From Chryseobacterium sp. MFBS3-17 (GTDB taxonomy: Bacteria > Bacteroidota > Bacteroidia > Flavobacteriales > Weeksellaceae), in NCBI RefSeq assembly GCF_020687745.1, contig NZ_JAJEWK010000009.1:178215-242214 (forward strand): 64,000 bases of DNA, read 5' to 3'. The translations under genes and the position numbers were made by a program. The notes under the pieces are model-generated. The model did no database searches and was not told the origin of the DNA. It saw nothing but the letters and a program-made list of their open reading frames with translations. Each line of letters opens with the position of its first letter. Position 1 is the first letter of the stretch. Below, one piece after another: positions 25,406 through 34,541 of this stretch.

Positions 25406-27445
25406 CTAACCGAAAGCTCTTTTTAACAGGCTTTCTACTCGTGGCTCACTGCCGCGGAAGGCTATGTACAGTTCCATCGGATCCTTAGTTCCTCCGGAAG
25501 AAAGGAGCATCTTGTATTTGGCCGCAATTTCTGCATTGAAGATTCCGTTGTCCTTAAAATACTGAAAGGCATCTGCATCCAGCACTTCAGCCCACTTGTA
25601 AGAATAGTATCCAGCCGAATATCCGCCCTGAAAAATGTGCGAGAAAGAAGGGCTCATGGCCGTTTCGGGATTCACGGGATACAACTGTGCTTGGGTTGTT
25701 TCCTGGTCTTCAAAATCTTTTATAGAGGTGTTGCTCTCCGGGTTCAGTTGTGCTGCTTTGGTATGATAAGCCATGTCCAGCAATCCAAAGCCGATTTGTC
25801 TGAGGGTCTGATAGCCTTCCATAAAGTTTTTGGAGTCAGACAGTTTCCGGATTTTATCATCAGGCAGCACTTCGCCGGTTTCATAATGTCTGGCAAAACT
25901 TTTCAGGAAATCCGGCTCATAGCAGTAATTTTCCAGAAACTGTGAGGGCAGTTCCACGAAATCCCATTTTACCGACGTTCCGGAGAGATTCGGATACCGG
26001 GTGTCTGCCAGCACGCCGTGCAGGGCATGCCCGAATTCGTGAAACAGGGTGGTAACTTCCTGAAAGGTCAGCAAGCTGGGCGTGTCTGCGGTAGGTTTGG
26101 AAAAATTACAGACCACCGAGATGTGCGGCCGGTGATTTTTTCCGTCTTTCCGGAACTGACTTCTGAAACTGGTCATCCATGCACCGGCCCGTTTGCCCTT
26201 TCTCGGGAAGAAATCCGTGTACAGCAGTGATTTGAATTGTCCTTCTTCGAAAATTTCATAAACGCTTACTTCCGGGTGGTATTTCTGAACATCCTGTGTT
26301 TCTTTGAATTCCAGATGAAAGAGTTTTTTGGCCAGTGAAAAGACTGCTTCCAGAACCGCTTCCAGTCGGAAATAAGGTTTCAGTTCTTCGTCGTTCAGGT
26401 CAAATTTCAATTTGCGCAGTTTCTCGGCGTAGAAGGCATGGTCATAACTTTGCATTTCAGAAATTCCGTCCACTTTTGCCAGAGATTTCAGCGCTTCTGT
26501 TTCTTTCTGTGCATATGGTGTTGCTTTTTCCAGTAGTTCATTTAAAAATGAAAGCACTTTATCTGGAGATTTGGCCATTCTTTCTTCCAGAACAAATTCG
26601 GCGTAGTTTTCATAGCCCAGCAGTACGGCTTTTTGTTGTTTCAGGGTTACAATTTCCTTAATCAGTTGCTGGTTGTCAAACTCATTAGTGCTGAAGGCTT
26701 TTTTTCCGTTGGCCAGTGCCAGCTCTTTGCGCAGATCCCGGTTTTCTGCATAGGTCATGAAGGGAATGTAGCTGGGATATTGCAGGCTAATGACGTATCC
26801 TTCCAGCTTCCGATCGCGGGCTTCTTCCCGGTATTGTTCCAGTATGGCTCCGGGGATTCCGGCAAGATCTTCCTTGCGGGTGATGTGCTTAAAGTAATTG
26901 TTGGTTTCTGCCAGTACGTTCTGGCCGAACTGCAATGATTTTTTAGACAGTTCAATGCTGATGTTTTTCAGTGTTTCCTTGTCTTCGTCGTTCAGCAGTG
27001 CACCGCTCCGTACAAATCCTTTATAGGTTTCCTCCAGAAGCATTAGTTGCTCGCTGTCCAGTTCGTACTGGTCTTTCTGATTGTACACTTCATTGATTTT
27101 TGCAAACAGCTGTTCATTCTGCGAAATTTTTGCGGAAAATTCTGTCAGCATCGGTGATACCTCCTGTGCAATCTTCTGGATTTCATCATTGGTTTCGGCC
27201 GAGTTCAGGTTAAAGAAAATATTGGAAACCACATCCAGTTGTGCGCCGGAGTAGGCCAGGGTTTCAACCACATTCCCAAAGTCGGGTGGCTCCGGATTAT
27301 TGACAATGGCGTTGATTTCATCTTCTGCCTGTCGGATGAGTTCCCGGAACGCGGGAAGAAAATGTTCTTCCTTAATATCATGGAAAGGAGCCGAATGATA
27401 TGGGGTCTGAAAAGGTTTCAGTAAAGGATTTCGTGTGTTGTTCAT
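25406..27445 (-). CDS. M3 family metallopeptidase (oligopeptidase A / peptidyl-dipeptidase type)
   Basis: 679 residues, the usual length of bacterial Dcp/OpdA enzymes. The zinc site HEFGHALHG (about residue 465) gives HExxH-like ligands in the HEFGH form, and the third ligand is in DFVELPSQFLENY. There is no signal peptide, so it is probably cytoplasmic, unlike some Dcp enzymes. It degrades short peptides. A minus-strand -7 box TAAATTTG (27468-27475) is 22 bases upstream of the ATG. Dcp versus OpdA cannot be separated with confidence. Confidence 0.94.
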   Translation of the reverse strand: MNNTRNPLLKPFQTPYHSAPFHDIKEEHFLPAFRELIRQAEDEINAIVNNPEPPDFGNVVETLAYSGAQLDVVSNIFFNLNSAETNDEIQKIAQEVSPMLTEFSAKISQNEQLFAKINEVYNQKDQYELDSEQLMLLEETYKGFVRSGALLNDEDKETLKNISIELSKKSLQFGQNVLAETNNYFKHITRKEDLAGIPGAILEQYREEARDRKLEGYVISLQYPSYIPFMTYAENRDLRKELALANGKKAFSTNEFDNQQLIKEIVTLKQQKAVLLGYENYAEFVLEERMAKSPDKVLSFLNELLEKATPYAQKETEALKSLAKVDGISEMQSYDHAFYAEKLRKLKFDLNDEELKPYFRLEAVLEAVFSLAKKLFHLEFKETQDVQKYHPEVSVYEIFEEGQFKSLLYTDFFPRKGKRAGAWMTSFRSQFRKDGKNHRPHISVVCNFSKPTADTPSLLTFQEVTTLFHEFGHALHGVLADTRYPNLSGTSVKWDFVELPSQFLENYCYEPDFLKSFARHYETGEVLPDDKIRKLSDSKNFMEGYQTLRQIGFGLLDMAYHTKAAQLNPESNTSIKDFEDQETTQAQLYPVNPETAMSPSFSHIFQGGYSAGYYSYKWAEVLDADAFQYFKDNGIFNAEIAAKYKMLLSSGGTKDPMELYIAFRGSEPRVESLLKRAFG

Positions 27446-27490
27446 GTATGAAATTACTTTTGAAGCACAAATTTACTGAAAATTATGCGG

Positions 27491-27729
27491 TATCTTTGAT
27501 GAACTAAAATCTTAAGCACTCTACCAAATTGATGTTTGAAGTGCCTTTTGAAAGTGAGGCTACTTCAGATTTGGTGCTTACTCCGGAGGGAAATGGTACA
27601 AAAGTGACGTGGAGTATGGATTGCGAACTGGATTATCCGTTTAATCTGATGGGGATTTCTATGGACAAAGAAATGGAAAAGTCTTACGGAAGCGGTCTGG
27701 AACAGCTGAAGGTTCTTTCTGAGAAATAA
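27491..27729 (+). pseudogene. Truncated SRPBCC / polyketide cyclase-like gene
   Basis: The frame 27529-27729 encodes 66 residues (VTWSMDCELDYPFNLMGISM, then a C-terminal helix EKSYGSGLEQLKVLSEK) that match only the last third of a typical 170-residue SRPBCC protein. A plus-strand -7 box TATCTTTG (27491-27498) followed at once by ATGAACTAA suggests the original promoter and start survive but the first two thirds of the gene were deleted. A small terminator remains downstream. Confidence 0.65.
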
Positions 27730-27751
27730 GAATTTCATTTCATTTGCATTG

Positions 27752-27773
27752 CCGGGTTTTTCCCGGTTTTTTT
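27752..27773 (+). terminator. Short intrinsic terminator
   Basis: CCGGG-TTTTT-CCCGG followed by seven Ts, 22 bases after the remnant SRPBCC frame. Confidence 0.75.
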
Positions 27774-27867
27774 GTGGTATTCATTCCTGGTGTGAACTGT
27801 TGTCATGGAGCTCTGTTTGCGGCGTTATTTTTTTTAGTTTTATCTTCGTTATAAAGAATGGAGCCGT

Positions 27868-28317
27868 ATGCAGTTGAAAAATTATAGCAAAAGTGATATC
27901 AGAGCCTTCGTGAAAGATATGATTACAGGGAAAGTGAAAACTCTGGAGTTTTATCGGAATTTTACTTTGGAAGCCAGCCGCGATATCAAAAAAACAACCA
28001 AGTACGATTCCATGCGTGAGGAAATTCAGAATGAAATTTACCATCTGGACCGGCAAATGTCTGCGCTTATAAATATGCAGCGCGATATGCAGAAGGTGCT
28101 CAACTCTTCCACTGATGTGGTGAAACTGGGCTCGCTGGTCATTACCAATAAAGCACGGTTCTATATCTCTGTGTCACTGGGTGAATTTTTCTATGATGGG
28201 GAAAGGTTTTATGCTATTTCAGCCGAAAGTCCCATGGCCAGAATGATGATGGGAAAACAAGCCGGCGATGAATTTACGCTGAACGGAATCCACCAGCTGA
28301 TAGAAAAAGTATTCTGA
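27868..28317 (+). CDS. GreA/GreB C-terminal domain-like protein
   Basis: 149 residues. The first 75 form an alpha-helical, probably coiled-coil region (EFYRNFTLEASRDIKK, YHLDRQMSALINMQRDMQKV). The rest resembles the GreA/GreB C-terminal FKBP-like domain: VKLGSLVITNKARFYISVSL, then SAESPMARMMMGKQAGDEF, the equivalent of the SPLGxALLGKxxGDE signature. Such proteins bind the secondary channel of RNA polymerase. The N-terminal helices lack the acidic tip typical of a cleavage factor, so an anti-Gre or Rnk-like role is possible. It is a stand-alone gene. Confidence 0.7.
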   Translation: MQLKNYSKSDIRAFVKDMITGKVKTLEFYRNFTLEASRDIKKTTKYDSMREEIQNEIYHLDRQMSALINMQRDMQKVLNSSTDVVKLGSLVITNKARFYISVSLGEFFYDGERFYAISAESPMARMMMGKQAGDEFTLNGIHQLIEKVF

Positions 28318-28365
28318 GCATTATCTGACGGCGACCGGCACGTTCTTTTTTGTACTTTTGCAGGT

Positions 28366-28875
28366 ATGAATCATGCAGCCGTTTTAAAAGAAGTTCTGGA
28401 GAAAAGAAAAAGTACCTTTCCCAAAGACTATACCGATGCACCTATATCTGATGAACTGATTGAGGAAATTCTTGGTATGGCCGTACTTGCGCCAAATCAC
28501 AAACGGACGAAGCCCTGGCGGTTCAAGGTTTTTCAGGGGCAGGACAAGGCAGCACTTGCGACAGAAATACAGGCGATCTATAAAACGGTGCAGCCTCCCG
28601 CACTCTACCTGGAGAAAAAATATCAGGATATAGGTTTTAAAATCAACAAGGCGGGTGCGGTGATCGCAATTGTTGTAAACTTCAGCGGCCTGGTTCCCGA
28701 GTGGGAAGAAATAGCGGCGGTTTCTATGGCGGTGCAGAATATGTACCTGGCATGCACGGCAAATGGAGTGGGTTGCTATTGGAGCTCTCCGAAAATTGTA
28801 GAACACCTGAAGGAATCACTGATCCTGGACGGGAATCAGCGTTGCCTGGGACTTTTTTATATGGGAATGGTGTAA
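28366..28875 (+). CDS. Nitroreductase family protein
   Basis: 169 residues. RKSTFPKDYTDAPIS near the start, APNHKRTKPWRFKVF (the FMN-binding region of YdjA-type enzymes) and AVSMAVQNMYLACTANGVGCYWSS support an FMN-dependent nitroreductase. Relatives are about 185 residues, and this one stops directly after GLFYMGMV, so the last helix seems missing. The -7 box TACTTTTG (28353-28360) is 5 bases before the ATG. Only 7 bases separate its stop from the convergent phosphodiesterase gene. Confidence 0.87.
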   Translation: MNHAAVLKEVLEKRKSTFPKDYTDAPISDELIEEILGMAVLAPNHKRTKPWRFKVFQGQDKAALATEIQAIYKTVQPPALYLEKKYQDIGFKINKAGAVIAIVVNFSGLVPEWEEIAAVSMAVQNMYLACTANGVGCYWSSPKIVEHLKESLILDGNQRCLGLFYMGMV

Positions 28876-28882
28876 TGCAGGG

Positions 28883-29737
28883 TCAGTCTGTGAGCATCTC
28901 GTACGGAAAATCTGATATCACGTAGCGGATGCCCCACTTTTTCATCTGATCCACTGCTTTTCGGGAATTGGCATTGCCACCGATGAGCGGAATGCCATAC
29001 TGTTTGGATTCTTCCAGAGTCTGTGCGGTGATTTGTTCAAACCGGGGCGAGAAATAATCGGGCCTGAAGTCCAGTTGTTCCAGATAGACAGACAGCGGAA
29101 TCTTTTTGCCATCCAGCAGACACGTTTCATATTCCGGGTAATGTTTTTCTATATAGCTCAGCGTGCGCGGGTCGAAAGACTGAATGATCACCTCCTGTGG
29201 CTGGGTGTGTTTTTGAAGTACTTTCATCAGTAATTCTACCACAATTTTAGGATCCGGATGTTTCAGGTGATCGGTTTTTTCTGAAATTTTGGTTTCAATA
29301 AAATACTTTGGTCGTTGCATTCCATGGGTTTTCGCATATGCGGTAACTTCTTCCATGACGCGGTTCAGGGTGGGGATGGTCTCTTTGATTTGTTGTTGAC
29401 TCGGATAACCGGGATGTGGGGTAATGCCGATATGGTATTTCTGGATCTCTGCTGCATTCAATTCGTAAATACGGGGCGTGTAGCCGTTTGCCAGAGGTTC
29501 TCCCGATGCATCGGTGTATAGTTTGGAATTAAGCACCGCGTCATGGGTAACCACGACTTCCATGTCTTTGCTGATCATGATGTCCATTTCCAGAACGGGT
29601 GTGTAATGCAGAGTCTTTTTAAAGGCGCTCACCGTGTTTTCCGGATGAAGGCCACGGAATCCGCGGTGGGCAAAAACAGTGAAGTCCTGAGCGTAGGACT
29701 GAAGTGAAATCAGCAATAGCAAAGCAGCGTACTTCAT
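28883..29737 (-). CDS. Glycerophosphodiester phosphodiesterase family protein, exported
   Basis: 284 residues. A short signal peptide ends QSYAQ at residue 16. GDPD signatures follow: FAHRGFRGLHPENTVSAF, LEMDIMISKDMEVVVTHD (metal-binding Glu/Asp and catalytic His) and, later, KYFIETKIS. Known members hydrolyse glycerophosphodiesters to glycerol-3-phosphate and an alcohol. With the signal peptide it would act in the periplasm or outside the cell. No T9SS domain. It is convergent with the nitroreductase gene. Confidence 0.93.
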   Translation of the reverse strand: MKYAALLLLISLQSYAQDFTVFAHRGFRGLHPENTVSAFKKTLHYTPVLEMDIMISKDMEVVVTHDAVLNSKLYTDASGEPLANGYTPRIYELNAAEIQKYHIGITPHPGYPSQQQIKETIPTLNRVMEEVTAYAKTHGMQRPKYFIETKISEKTDHLKHPDPKIVVELLMKVLQKHTQPQEVIIQSFDPRTLSYIEKHYPEYETCLLDGKKIPLSVYLEQLDFRPDYFSPRFEQITAQTLEESKQYGIPLIGGNANSRKAVDQMKKWGIRYVISDFPYEMLTD

Positions 29738-29863
29738 TGGAAAAAATTTAGCGCAAATATACCCTGTGAAGAAACGGTTTCAAGGTTAATTTTTGTTCAT
29801 TCACGGGCATGGAATCATCTGTAGCCGGATAAACTGGCAGTTGTATGATTCGCTCAAAAAAAG

Positions 29864-29894
29864 TTTCGGGAAATCAAAAAAATAATTATCTTTG
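29864..29894 (+). promoter_or_regulatory. rpsP promoter
   Basis: TTTC (29864-29867), a 19-base spacer and TATCTTTG (29887-29894). The 46-base leader contains a small hairpin GGGA-CGAG-TTCCC just before the start region. It excludes the upstream in-frame start. Confidence 0.65.
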
Positions 29895-29940
29895 CAGCCT
29901 TAATAATCAACGGGACGAGTTCCCACAAAATCAAACAATT

Positions 29941-30537
29941 ATGTCAGTAAAAATCAGATTACAAAGACACGGTAAAAAAGGGAAGCCTTTTTTCCACATC
30001 GTAGTTGCAGACGCAAGAGCAAAAAGAGACGGTAGATTCATCGAGAAACTCGGCACCTACAATCCTATTACCAACCCTGCCACCATCGAACTGAATGTAG
30101 ATGCAGCAGTACAATGGCTGAATAACGGTGCGCAACCGTCAGACACTGCCAGAGCAATTCTTTCTTACAAAGGAGCGCTGTACAAAAAACACCTGATGGG
30201 TGGTGTGGCAAAAGGAGCTTTTGATGAAGCTGAAGCAGAAAAAAGATTCAACGCCTGGTTAGAGCAAAAAGAAAAGCAGGTGGTAGGAAAAGTTGAAGGT
30301 CTGGCGAAGTCTAAAGAAGAAGCTAAAAAAGCTGCTCTGGAAGCTGAAGCAAAAGTGAACCAGGCAAGACTGGAAGCTGCGGCTCAGGCAGAAGCAGAGG
30401 CAAAAGCAGAAGCAGAGGCAAAACTTGCTGAAGAGCAGGCGGCTGCAGAAGCTGCTGAGACTCCGGCTGAAGAAACTACTGAAGCTCCGGCTGCTGAAGC
30501 TGAAGGAACTGAAGGAACTGAAGAAACTCAGGCTTAA
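29941..30537 (+). CDS. rpsP: 30S ribosomal protein S16 with long acidic C-terminal tail
   Basis: 198 residues from the ATG at 29941. The first 80 form the S16 core (MSVKIRLQRHGKKGKPFFHI, DGRFIEKLGTYNP, GAQPSDTARAIL). Standard S16 is about 80-90 residues; here it is extended by about 110 residues, first a Lys/Glu/Ala helical linker, then a low-complexity Ala/Glu/Thr tail with repeats of EAEAKAEAEAK and TEAPAAEAEGTEGTEE type. S16 is needed for 30S assembly and sits near the 5' domain of 16S rRNA. It is followed by its own terminator and then rimM, another 30S assembly factor. Confidence 0.96.
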   Translation: MSVKIRLQRHGKKGKPFFHIVVADARAKRDGRFIEKLGTYNPITNPATIELNVDAAVQWLNNGAQPSDTARAILSYKGALYKKHLMGGVAKGAFDEAEAEKRFNAWLEQKEKQVVGKVEGLAKSKEEAKKAALEAEAKVNQARLEAAAQAEAEAKAEAEAKLAEEQAAAEAAETPAEETTEAPAAEAEGTEGTEETQA

Positions 30538-30558
30538 TCTCCTGAACTTATACAGATA

Positions 30559-30584
30559 AAGGTGCGATTCTTCGCACCTTTTTT
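30559..30584 (+). terminator. rpsP terminator
   Basis: AAGGTGCGA (30559-30567) pairs with TCGCACCTT (30572-30580) around TTCT, followed by Ts. Confidence 0.9.
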
Positions 30585-30677
30585 GTTGGTCATCCGTTTT
30601 ATTTTTCTTGAAAATGCAAATATGGATGCAGACGTCCGTCATAAGAATATTACCTTTGTCAAATAAAGTACGTACAC

Positions 30678-31220
30678 ATGAGAAAAGAAGACTGCTATTT
30701 TCTGGGCAAAATTACCCGCACCCACGGACTTGCCGGAAATGTGATGATGAAGCTGGATACCGATCAGCCGCAGCTCTATGATAAACTGGACGCCGTTTTT
30801 GTGGAGATCAACGGTCTGCTGGTGCCCTTTTTTGTAGAAAAACAACAGTGGACAAAAGAAGATACCAAAATCATCTTCTTTAAAAATGCCACGCTGGCCT
30901 CTGCCGAGCAAAAGGTGGGAAAAAATGTTTTTCTGCCGCTCTCTACACTGCCGGAACTCTCCGGAAACCAGTTCTATTACCATGAAGTCATCGGTTTTGA
31001 AGTGCAGAATGAAAACGGTGAATCCTGCGGAATCATCCGCGAGGTAAATGATGCTGTGGCGCAACATTATTTCATCCTGAATCTGGAAGGACAGGAGGTT
31101 ATTGTTCCCATCATCAGAGACTGGATTCTGGAGGTAAACCGTGAACAGAAACTAATCCGGATGCAACTGCCGGAAGGATTAATAGACGTTTTCACCAAAC
31201 CGGTGGTAAAGGATGAATAA
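30678..31220 (+). CDS. rimM: 16S rRNA processing protein RimM
   Basis: 180 residues. N-terminal RimM domain YFLGKITRTHGLAGNVMMKL and C-terminal PRC-barrel with VIVPIIRDWILEVNREQKLI and MQLPEGLIDVF. RimM binds the 30S head and helps its maturation with S19. It follows rpsP, the common bacterial order, but has its own -7 box TACCTTTG (30651-30658) and lies behind the rpsP terminator. Confidence 0.95.
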   Translation: MRKEDCYFLGKITRTHGLAGNVMMKLDTDQPQLYDKLDAVFVEINGLLVPFFVEKQQWTKEDTKIIFFKNATLASAEQKVGKNVFLPLSTLPELSGNQFYYHEVIGFEVQNENGESCGIIREVNDAVAQHYFILNLEGQEVIVPIIRDWILEVNREQKLIRMQLPEGLIDVFTKPVVKDE

Positions 31221-31285
31221 AAAATGAAAAATTTTTGAATGCAGGTGTAAAAAACAAGTTTCAGCAGCTAACATTTCATAAATAT

Positions 31286-31318
31286 AAGGGTTCCAGAACG
31301 TTGGAATCCTTTTTATTT
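31286..31318 (+). terminator. rimM terminator
   Basis: AGGGTTCCA (31287-31295) pairs with TGGAATCCT (31302-31310), one G-T wobble, followed by TTTTATTTT. Confidence 0.85.
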
Positions 31319-31393
31319 TAAGGAAAAACCGCTATTTTAATCAAAAATTACGCCAAAATTCTGTATTTTTGCATCAATACCCAATTGTAAACA

Positions 31394-32842
31394 ATGAAAA
31401 AAATTACGATACACGAACTTTTACAGGACTACAAAAAGATACTCCATCATGACATCACGGTGTACGGCTGGGTACGCGCATTCCGCTCCAACCGTTTTAT
31501 TGCACTCAACGATGGCTCTGCTATGGATAATATTCAGATTGTGGTAGATTATGAACAGTTTGATGAAAATACCCTGAACAAAATATCTGTAGCCTCTTCA
31601 GTGAAAATCACAGGCGAAGTGGTAGAAAGTCAGGGAAGCGGACAACAGATAGAAATCATCGCAAAGAAAATAGAAATTCTGGGTGATAATTTTACCGAAG
31701 AGCGGGACAAAACCATTCTTCAGCCCAAAAGACACTCGCTGGAAGTACTGCGGGACCAAGCTCATCTGCGTTTCCGGACCAATCTTTTTTCGGCGGTATT
31801 CCGGGTGCGCAGTGCCGTGAGTTTTGCTATTCACGATTTCTTCCGTCAGAACCGGTTTTTCTATATCAATACGCCCATCATTACCGGGGCTGATGCAGAA
31901 GGAGCTGGTGAGATGTTTACTGTAACCAATCTGGATCTGAATGATCTGCCCAAAACCGAAGAGGGTACAGTCGATTTTTCTGAAGATTTCTTCGGGAAGA
32001 AAACCAACCTTACGGTATCCGGTCAGCTGGAAGCAGAAACTGCCGCTATGGGTCTGGGCCGGGTGTATACCTTCGGGCCTACATTCCGCGCAGAAAATTC
32101 CAATACTACCCGTCACCTTGCAGAATTCTGGATGGTAGAGCCGGAAGTGGCCTTCAACAATCTGGAAGATAATATAGATCTGGCAGAAGATTTCCTGAAA
32201 TACGTCATTAACTATGTATTGGATCATTGTAAAACCGATCTGGAGTTTCTGGATAAACGATTTGCAGAAGAGCAAAAACAAAAACCGGAAAAAGACCGTG
32301 CAAAGGAAGGACTGATTGAGAAACTGGAAAATGTGGTAAAGAAGCGCTTCAAGCGTGTTTCCTATACAGAAGCGGTGGAGATTCTCATGAACTCCAAAGA
32401 AAACAAAAAAGGAAAATTCCAGTTTCCGGTAGAGCAGTGGGGTATAGACCTGCAAAGTGAGCATGAAAGATATCTGGTAGAAAAGCATTTTGAAACACCT
32501 GTGGTACTGTTTGATTATCCCAAGGACATCAAAGCATTCTATATGAGGCTGAACGAAGATCAGAAAACCGTAGCCGCTATGGATGTACTATTCCCGGGAA
32601 TCGGTGAAATCATCGGAGGTTCCCAGAGAGAGGAACGCCTGGAAGTACTGCGCAGCAAAATGCAGGAAATGAACGTAGATGAGCACGAACTGTGGTGGTA
32701 TCTGGATACACGCAAATTTGGTTCTGTGCCGCATGCCGGGTTCGGTCTGGGGCTGGAGCGTCTCATTCTGTTTGTGACCGGTCTTACCAACATCCGCGAT
32801 GTCATTCCGTTCCCCAGAACGCCCAATAATGCTGAATTTTAA
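31394..32842 (+). CDS. asnS: Asparaginyl-tRNA synthetase
   Basis: 482 residues, class II. The N-terminal OB-fold for anticodon binding ([22 protein letters not shown]) is followed by the catalytic domain with motif 2 around [26 protein letters not shown] and motif 3 [16 protein letters not shown]. The terminal [16 protein letters not shown] is the AsnRS ending. It charges tRNA-Asn in the cytoplasm. A -7 box TATTTTTG (31364-31371) lies 22 bases upstream of the start. Confidence 0.96.
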   Translation: MKKITIHELLQDYKKILHHDITVYGWVRAFRSNRFIALNDGSAMDNIQIVVDYEQFDENTLNKISVASSVKITGEVVESQGSGQQIEIIAKKIEILGDNFTEERDKTILQPKRHSLEVLRDQAHLRFRTNLFSAVFRVRSAVSFAIHDFFRQNRFFYINTPIITGADAEGAGEMFTVTNLDLNDLPKTEEGTVDFSEDFFGKKTNLTVSGQLEAETAAMGLGRVYTFGPTFRAENSNTTRHLAEFWMVEPEVAFNNLEDNIDLAEDFLKYVINYVLDHCKTDLEFLDKRFAEEQKQKPEKDRAKEGLIEKLENVVKKRFKRVSYTEAVEILMNSKENKKGKFQFPVEQWGIDLQSEHERYLVEKHFETPVVLFDYPKDIKAFYMRLNEDQKTVAAMDVLFPGIGEIIGGSQREERLEVLRSKMQEMNVDEHELWWYLDTRKFGSVPHAGFGLGLERLILFVTGLTNIRDVIPFPRTPNNAEF

Positions 32843-32935
32843 GGAAATTCTGTAAGGTATTGATCTTAAACTGTAAACAGTATAGGGGAAATAGCCTTTA
32901 TTTTTGCCAATGACTAATAAAATGTAGAAAACGAA

Positions 32936-34411
32936 ATGCTGAAACAAAATCTTCAACTGAGACTCGGACAAAAACTCGCACCGCAGCAAATACAGCTCAT
33001 GAAGCTGATACAGCTGCATACACTGGAGTTTGAGGAAGAGCTGGAGCGTGAACTGGAAGAAAATCCTGCACTTGAAAGAGTGGAGGAGAAGGAAGAGATT
33101 AAAGAGGAACAGGTTTCGGAATACGAGGAAGAAGGAACCGAAAGCATAGAAACTGATTTTGATGTGGAGGAATATCTCTTTGATGATGAACCCAGTTACA
33201 AAACAGCATCCAGCAATTACTCGGCAGATGATGAGGAATTTGACAATGAAAGTCTGCTTACGGAGGGTCAGTCCCTGTATGATTACCTGCTGGAGCAAAT
33301 CCGGCTGATCAATATAGAAGATGATGATCTGAAAATAGCAGAATACATCATCGGAAATTTAGATACAGATGGGTATCTGCGTCGTGAGGTGAAATCTGTG
33401 GTAGATGATCTTGCGTTCTCACAGGGAATCTATACCACTAGAGAGAAAGTAGAGGAGATCCTTGAAAATTATATTCAGAAGCTGGATCCTGCAGGCGTAG
33501 GAGCCCGCGATCTGCAGGAGTGTCTGCTTTTACAAATCGAAAAGAAAGTAAGCGCCGATAAAGCCATTACGCTGGCAGCCAATATCCTGCGGAATCAGTT
33601 TGATGCGCTTACCAATAAGCATTACAACAAAATCATGCAGAAGTATGATGTGGAAGAAGAGGATCTGAAAGATGCGCTGGATGAAATTTCAAAACTCTCG
33701 CCCAGAGTTGGTGGTAATTTTGATACTCAGACCATTACCATTAATCAGGAAATTATCCCGGATTTTGTTATTCAGGTGAAAGAAGGCAAAAAAGGGGAGC
33801 AGCCACAGGTGACGCCTCTGCTCAATAGTAAAAATGCGCCTTCGCTTCGGGTTTCTGATGAGTATAAAGATATTTTATCTACCTACTCACATGATAAAAC
33901 TTCGTCTGAGCATAAGCAGGCAGCATTGTTCATCAAGCAAAAACTGGACGCGGCAAAATGGTATATTGATGCCATTAACCAAAGACAAAATACCTTGCTG
34001 CAAACCATTACCGCTATTGTAAAACTGCAGAAGGAATTCTTCATCACCGGCGACGAAAAATCTCTGAAACCAATGATTCTGAAAGATGTGGCAGATATTA
34101 CAGGATTTGATATTTCTACCATTTCAAGGGTGGTAAAAAGCAAGTATGCAGATACCCCAAACGGGATTCTGTACCTGAAGGATCTGTTTTCAGACAGTCT
34201 CACCAATGATGATGGCGAGGAGGTGTCTACCAAAGAAATTAAAATGCACCTGCAGGAAGCCATAGAAAAAGAGAACAAAAGAAAACCTTATACCGATGAT
34301 GCACTGGTTGGGATTCTGAAGGAAAAGGGGTATAATATTGCCCGCCGTACCATAGCCAAATACCGCGAACAACTCAATATTCCGGTGGCACGTTTAAGAA
34401 AAGAATTGTAA
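32936..34411 (+). CDS. rpoN: RNA polymerase sigma-54 factor
   Basis: 491 residues. Region I is glutamine- and leucine-rich (MLKQNLQLRLGQKLAPQQIQ, LMKLIQLHTLEFEEELEREL), followed by an acidic region II, the core-binding domain, a helix-turn-helix (DITGFDISTISRVVKSKYA) and the RpoN box ARRTIAKYREQLNIP near the C-terminus. Sigma-54 needs AAA+ enhancer-binding activators, none of which is in the window. A -7 box TATTTTTG lies at 32899-32906, with a short inverted repeat ACTGT-AA-ACAGT (32870-32881) where the -33 region would be. Confidence 0.96.
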   Translation: MLKQNLQLRLGQKLAPQQIQLMKLIQLHTLEFEEELERELEENPALERVEEKEEIKEEQVSEYEEEGTESIETDFDVEEYLFDDEPSYKTASSNYSADDEEFDNESLLTEGQSLYDYLLEQIRLINIEDDDLKIAEYIIGNLDTDGYLRREVKSVVDDLAFSQGIYTTREKVEEILENYIQKLDPAGVGARDLQECLLLQIEKKVSADKAITLAANILRNQFDALTNKHYNKIMQKYDVEEEDLKDALDEISKLSPRVGGNFDTQTITINQEIIPDFVIQVKEGKKGEQPQVTPLLNSKNAPSLRVSDEYKDILSTYSHDKTSSEHKQAALFIKQKLDAAKWYIDAINQRQNTLLQTITAIVKLQKEFFITGDEKSLKPMILKDVADITGFDISTISRVVKSKYADTPNGILYLKDLFSDSLTNDDGEEVSTKEIKMHLQEAIEKENKRKPYTDDALVGILKEKGYNIARRTIAKYREQLNIPVARLRKEL

Positions 34412-34414
34412 TGA

Positions 34415-34455
34415 CAAAAAAAGCCGTTCCATAACCTTGTGAAACGGCTTTTTTT
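34415..34455 (+). terminator. rpoN terminator, near copy of the nrdA terminator
   Basis: AAAAAAGCCGTT ... AACGGCTTTTTTT. The loop CCATAACCTTGTGA closely resembles that of the terminator at 53921-53956. Confidence 0.85.
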
Positions 34456-34541
34456 ATGGGGTGTCTGCAAATTTGTGATACAGCAGTTTCTTTTTTAGTG
34501 TAAACGATTAGAAATTTCAGCTGCTGTGCATTGCATGTTCT

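Noticed and set aside
30259..30642. 127-codon Ser/Phe-rich minus-strand frame opposite rpsP
   Set aside because: It is the antisense image of the Ala/Glu-rich S16 tail (GAA/GCA codons read as TTC/TGC/TCT).
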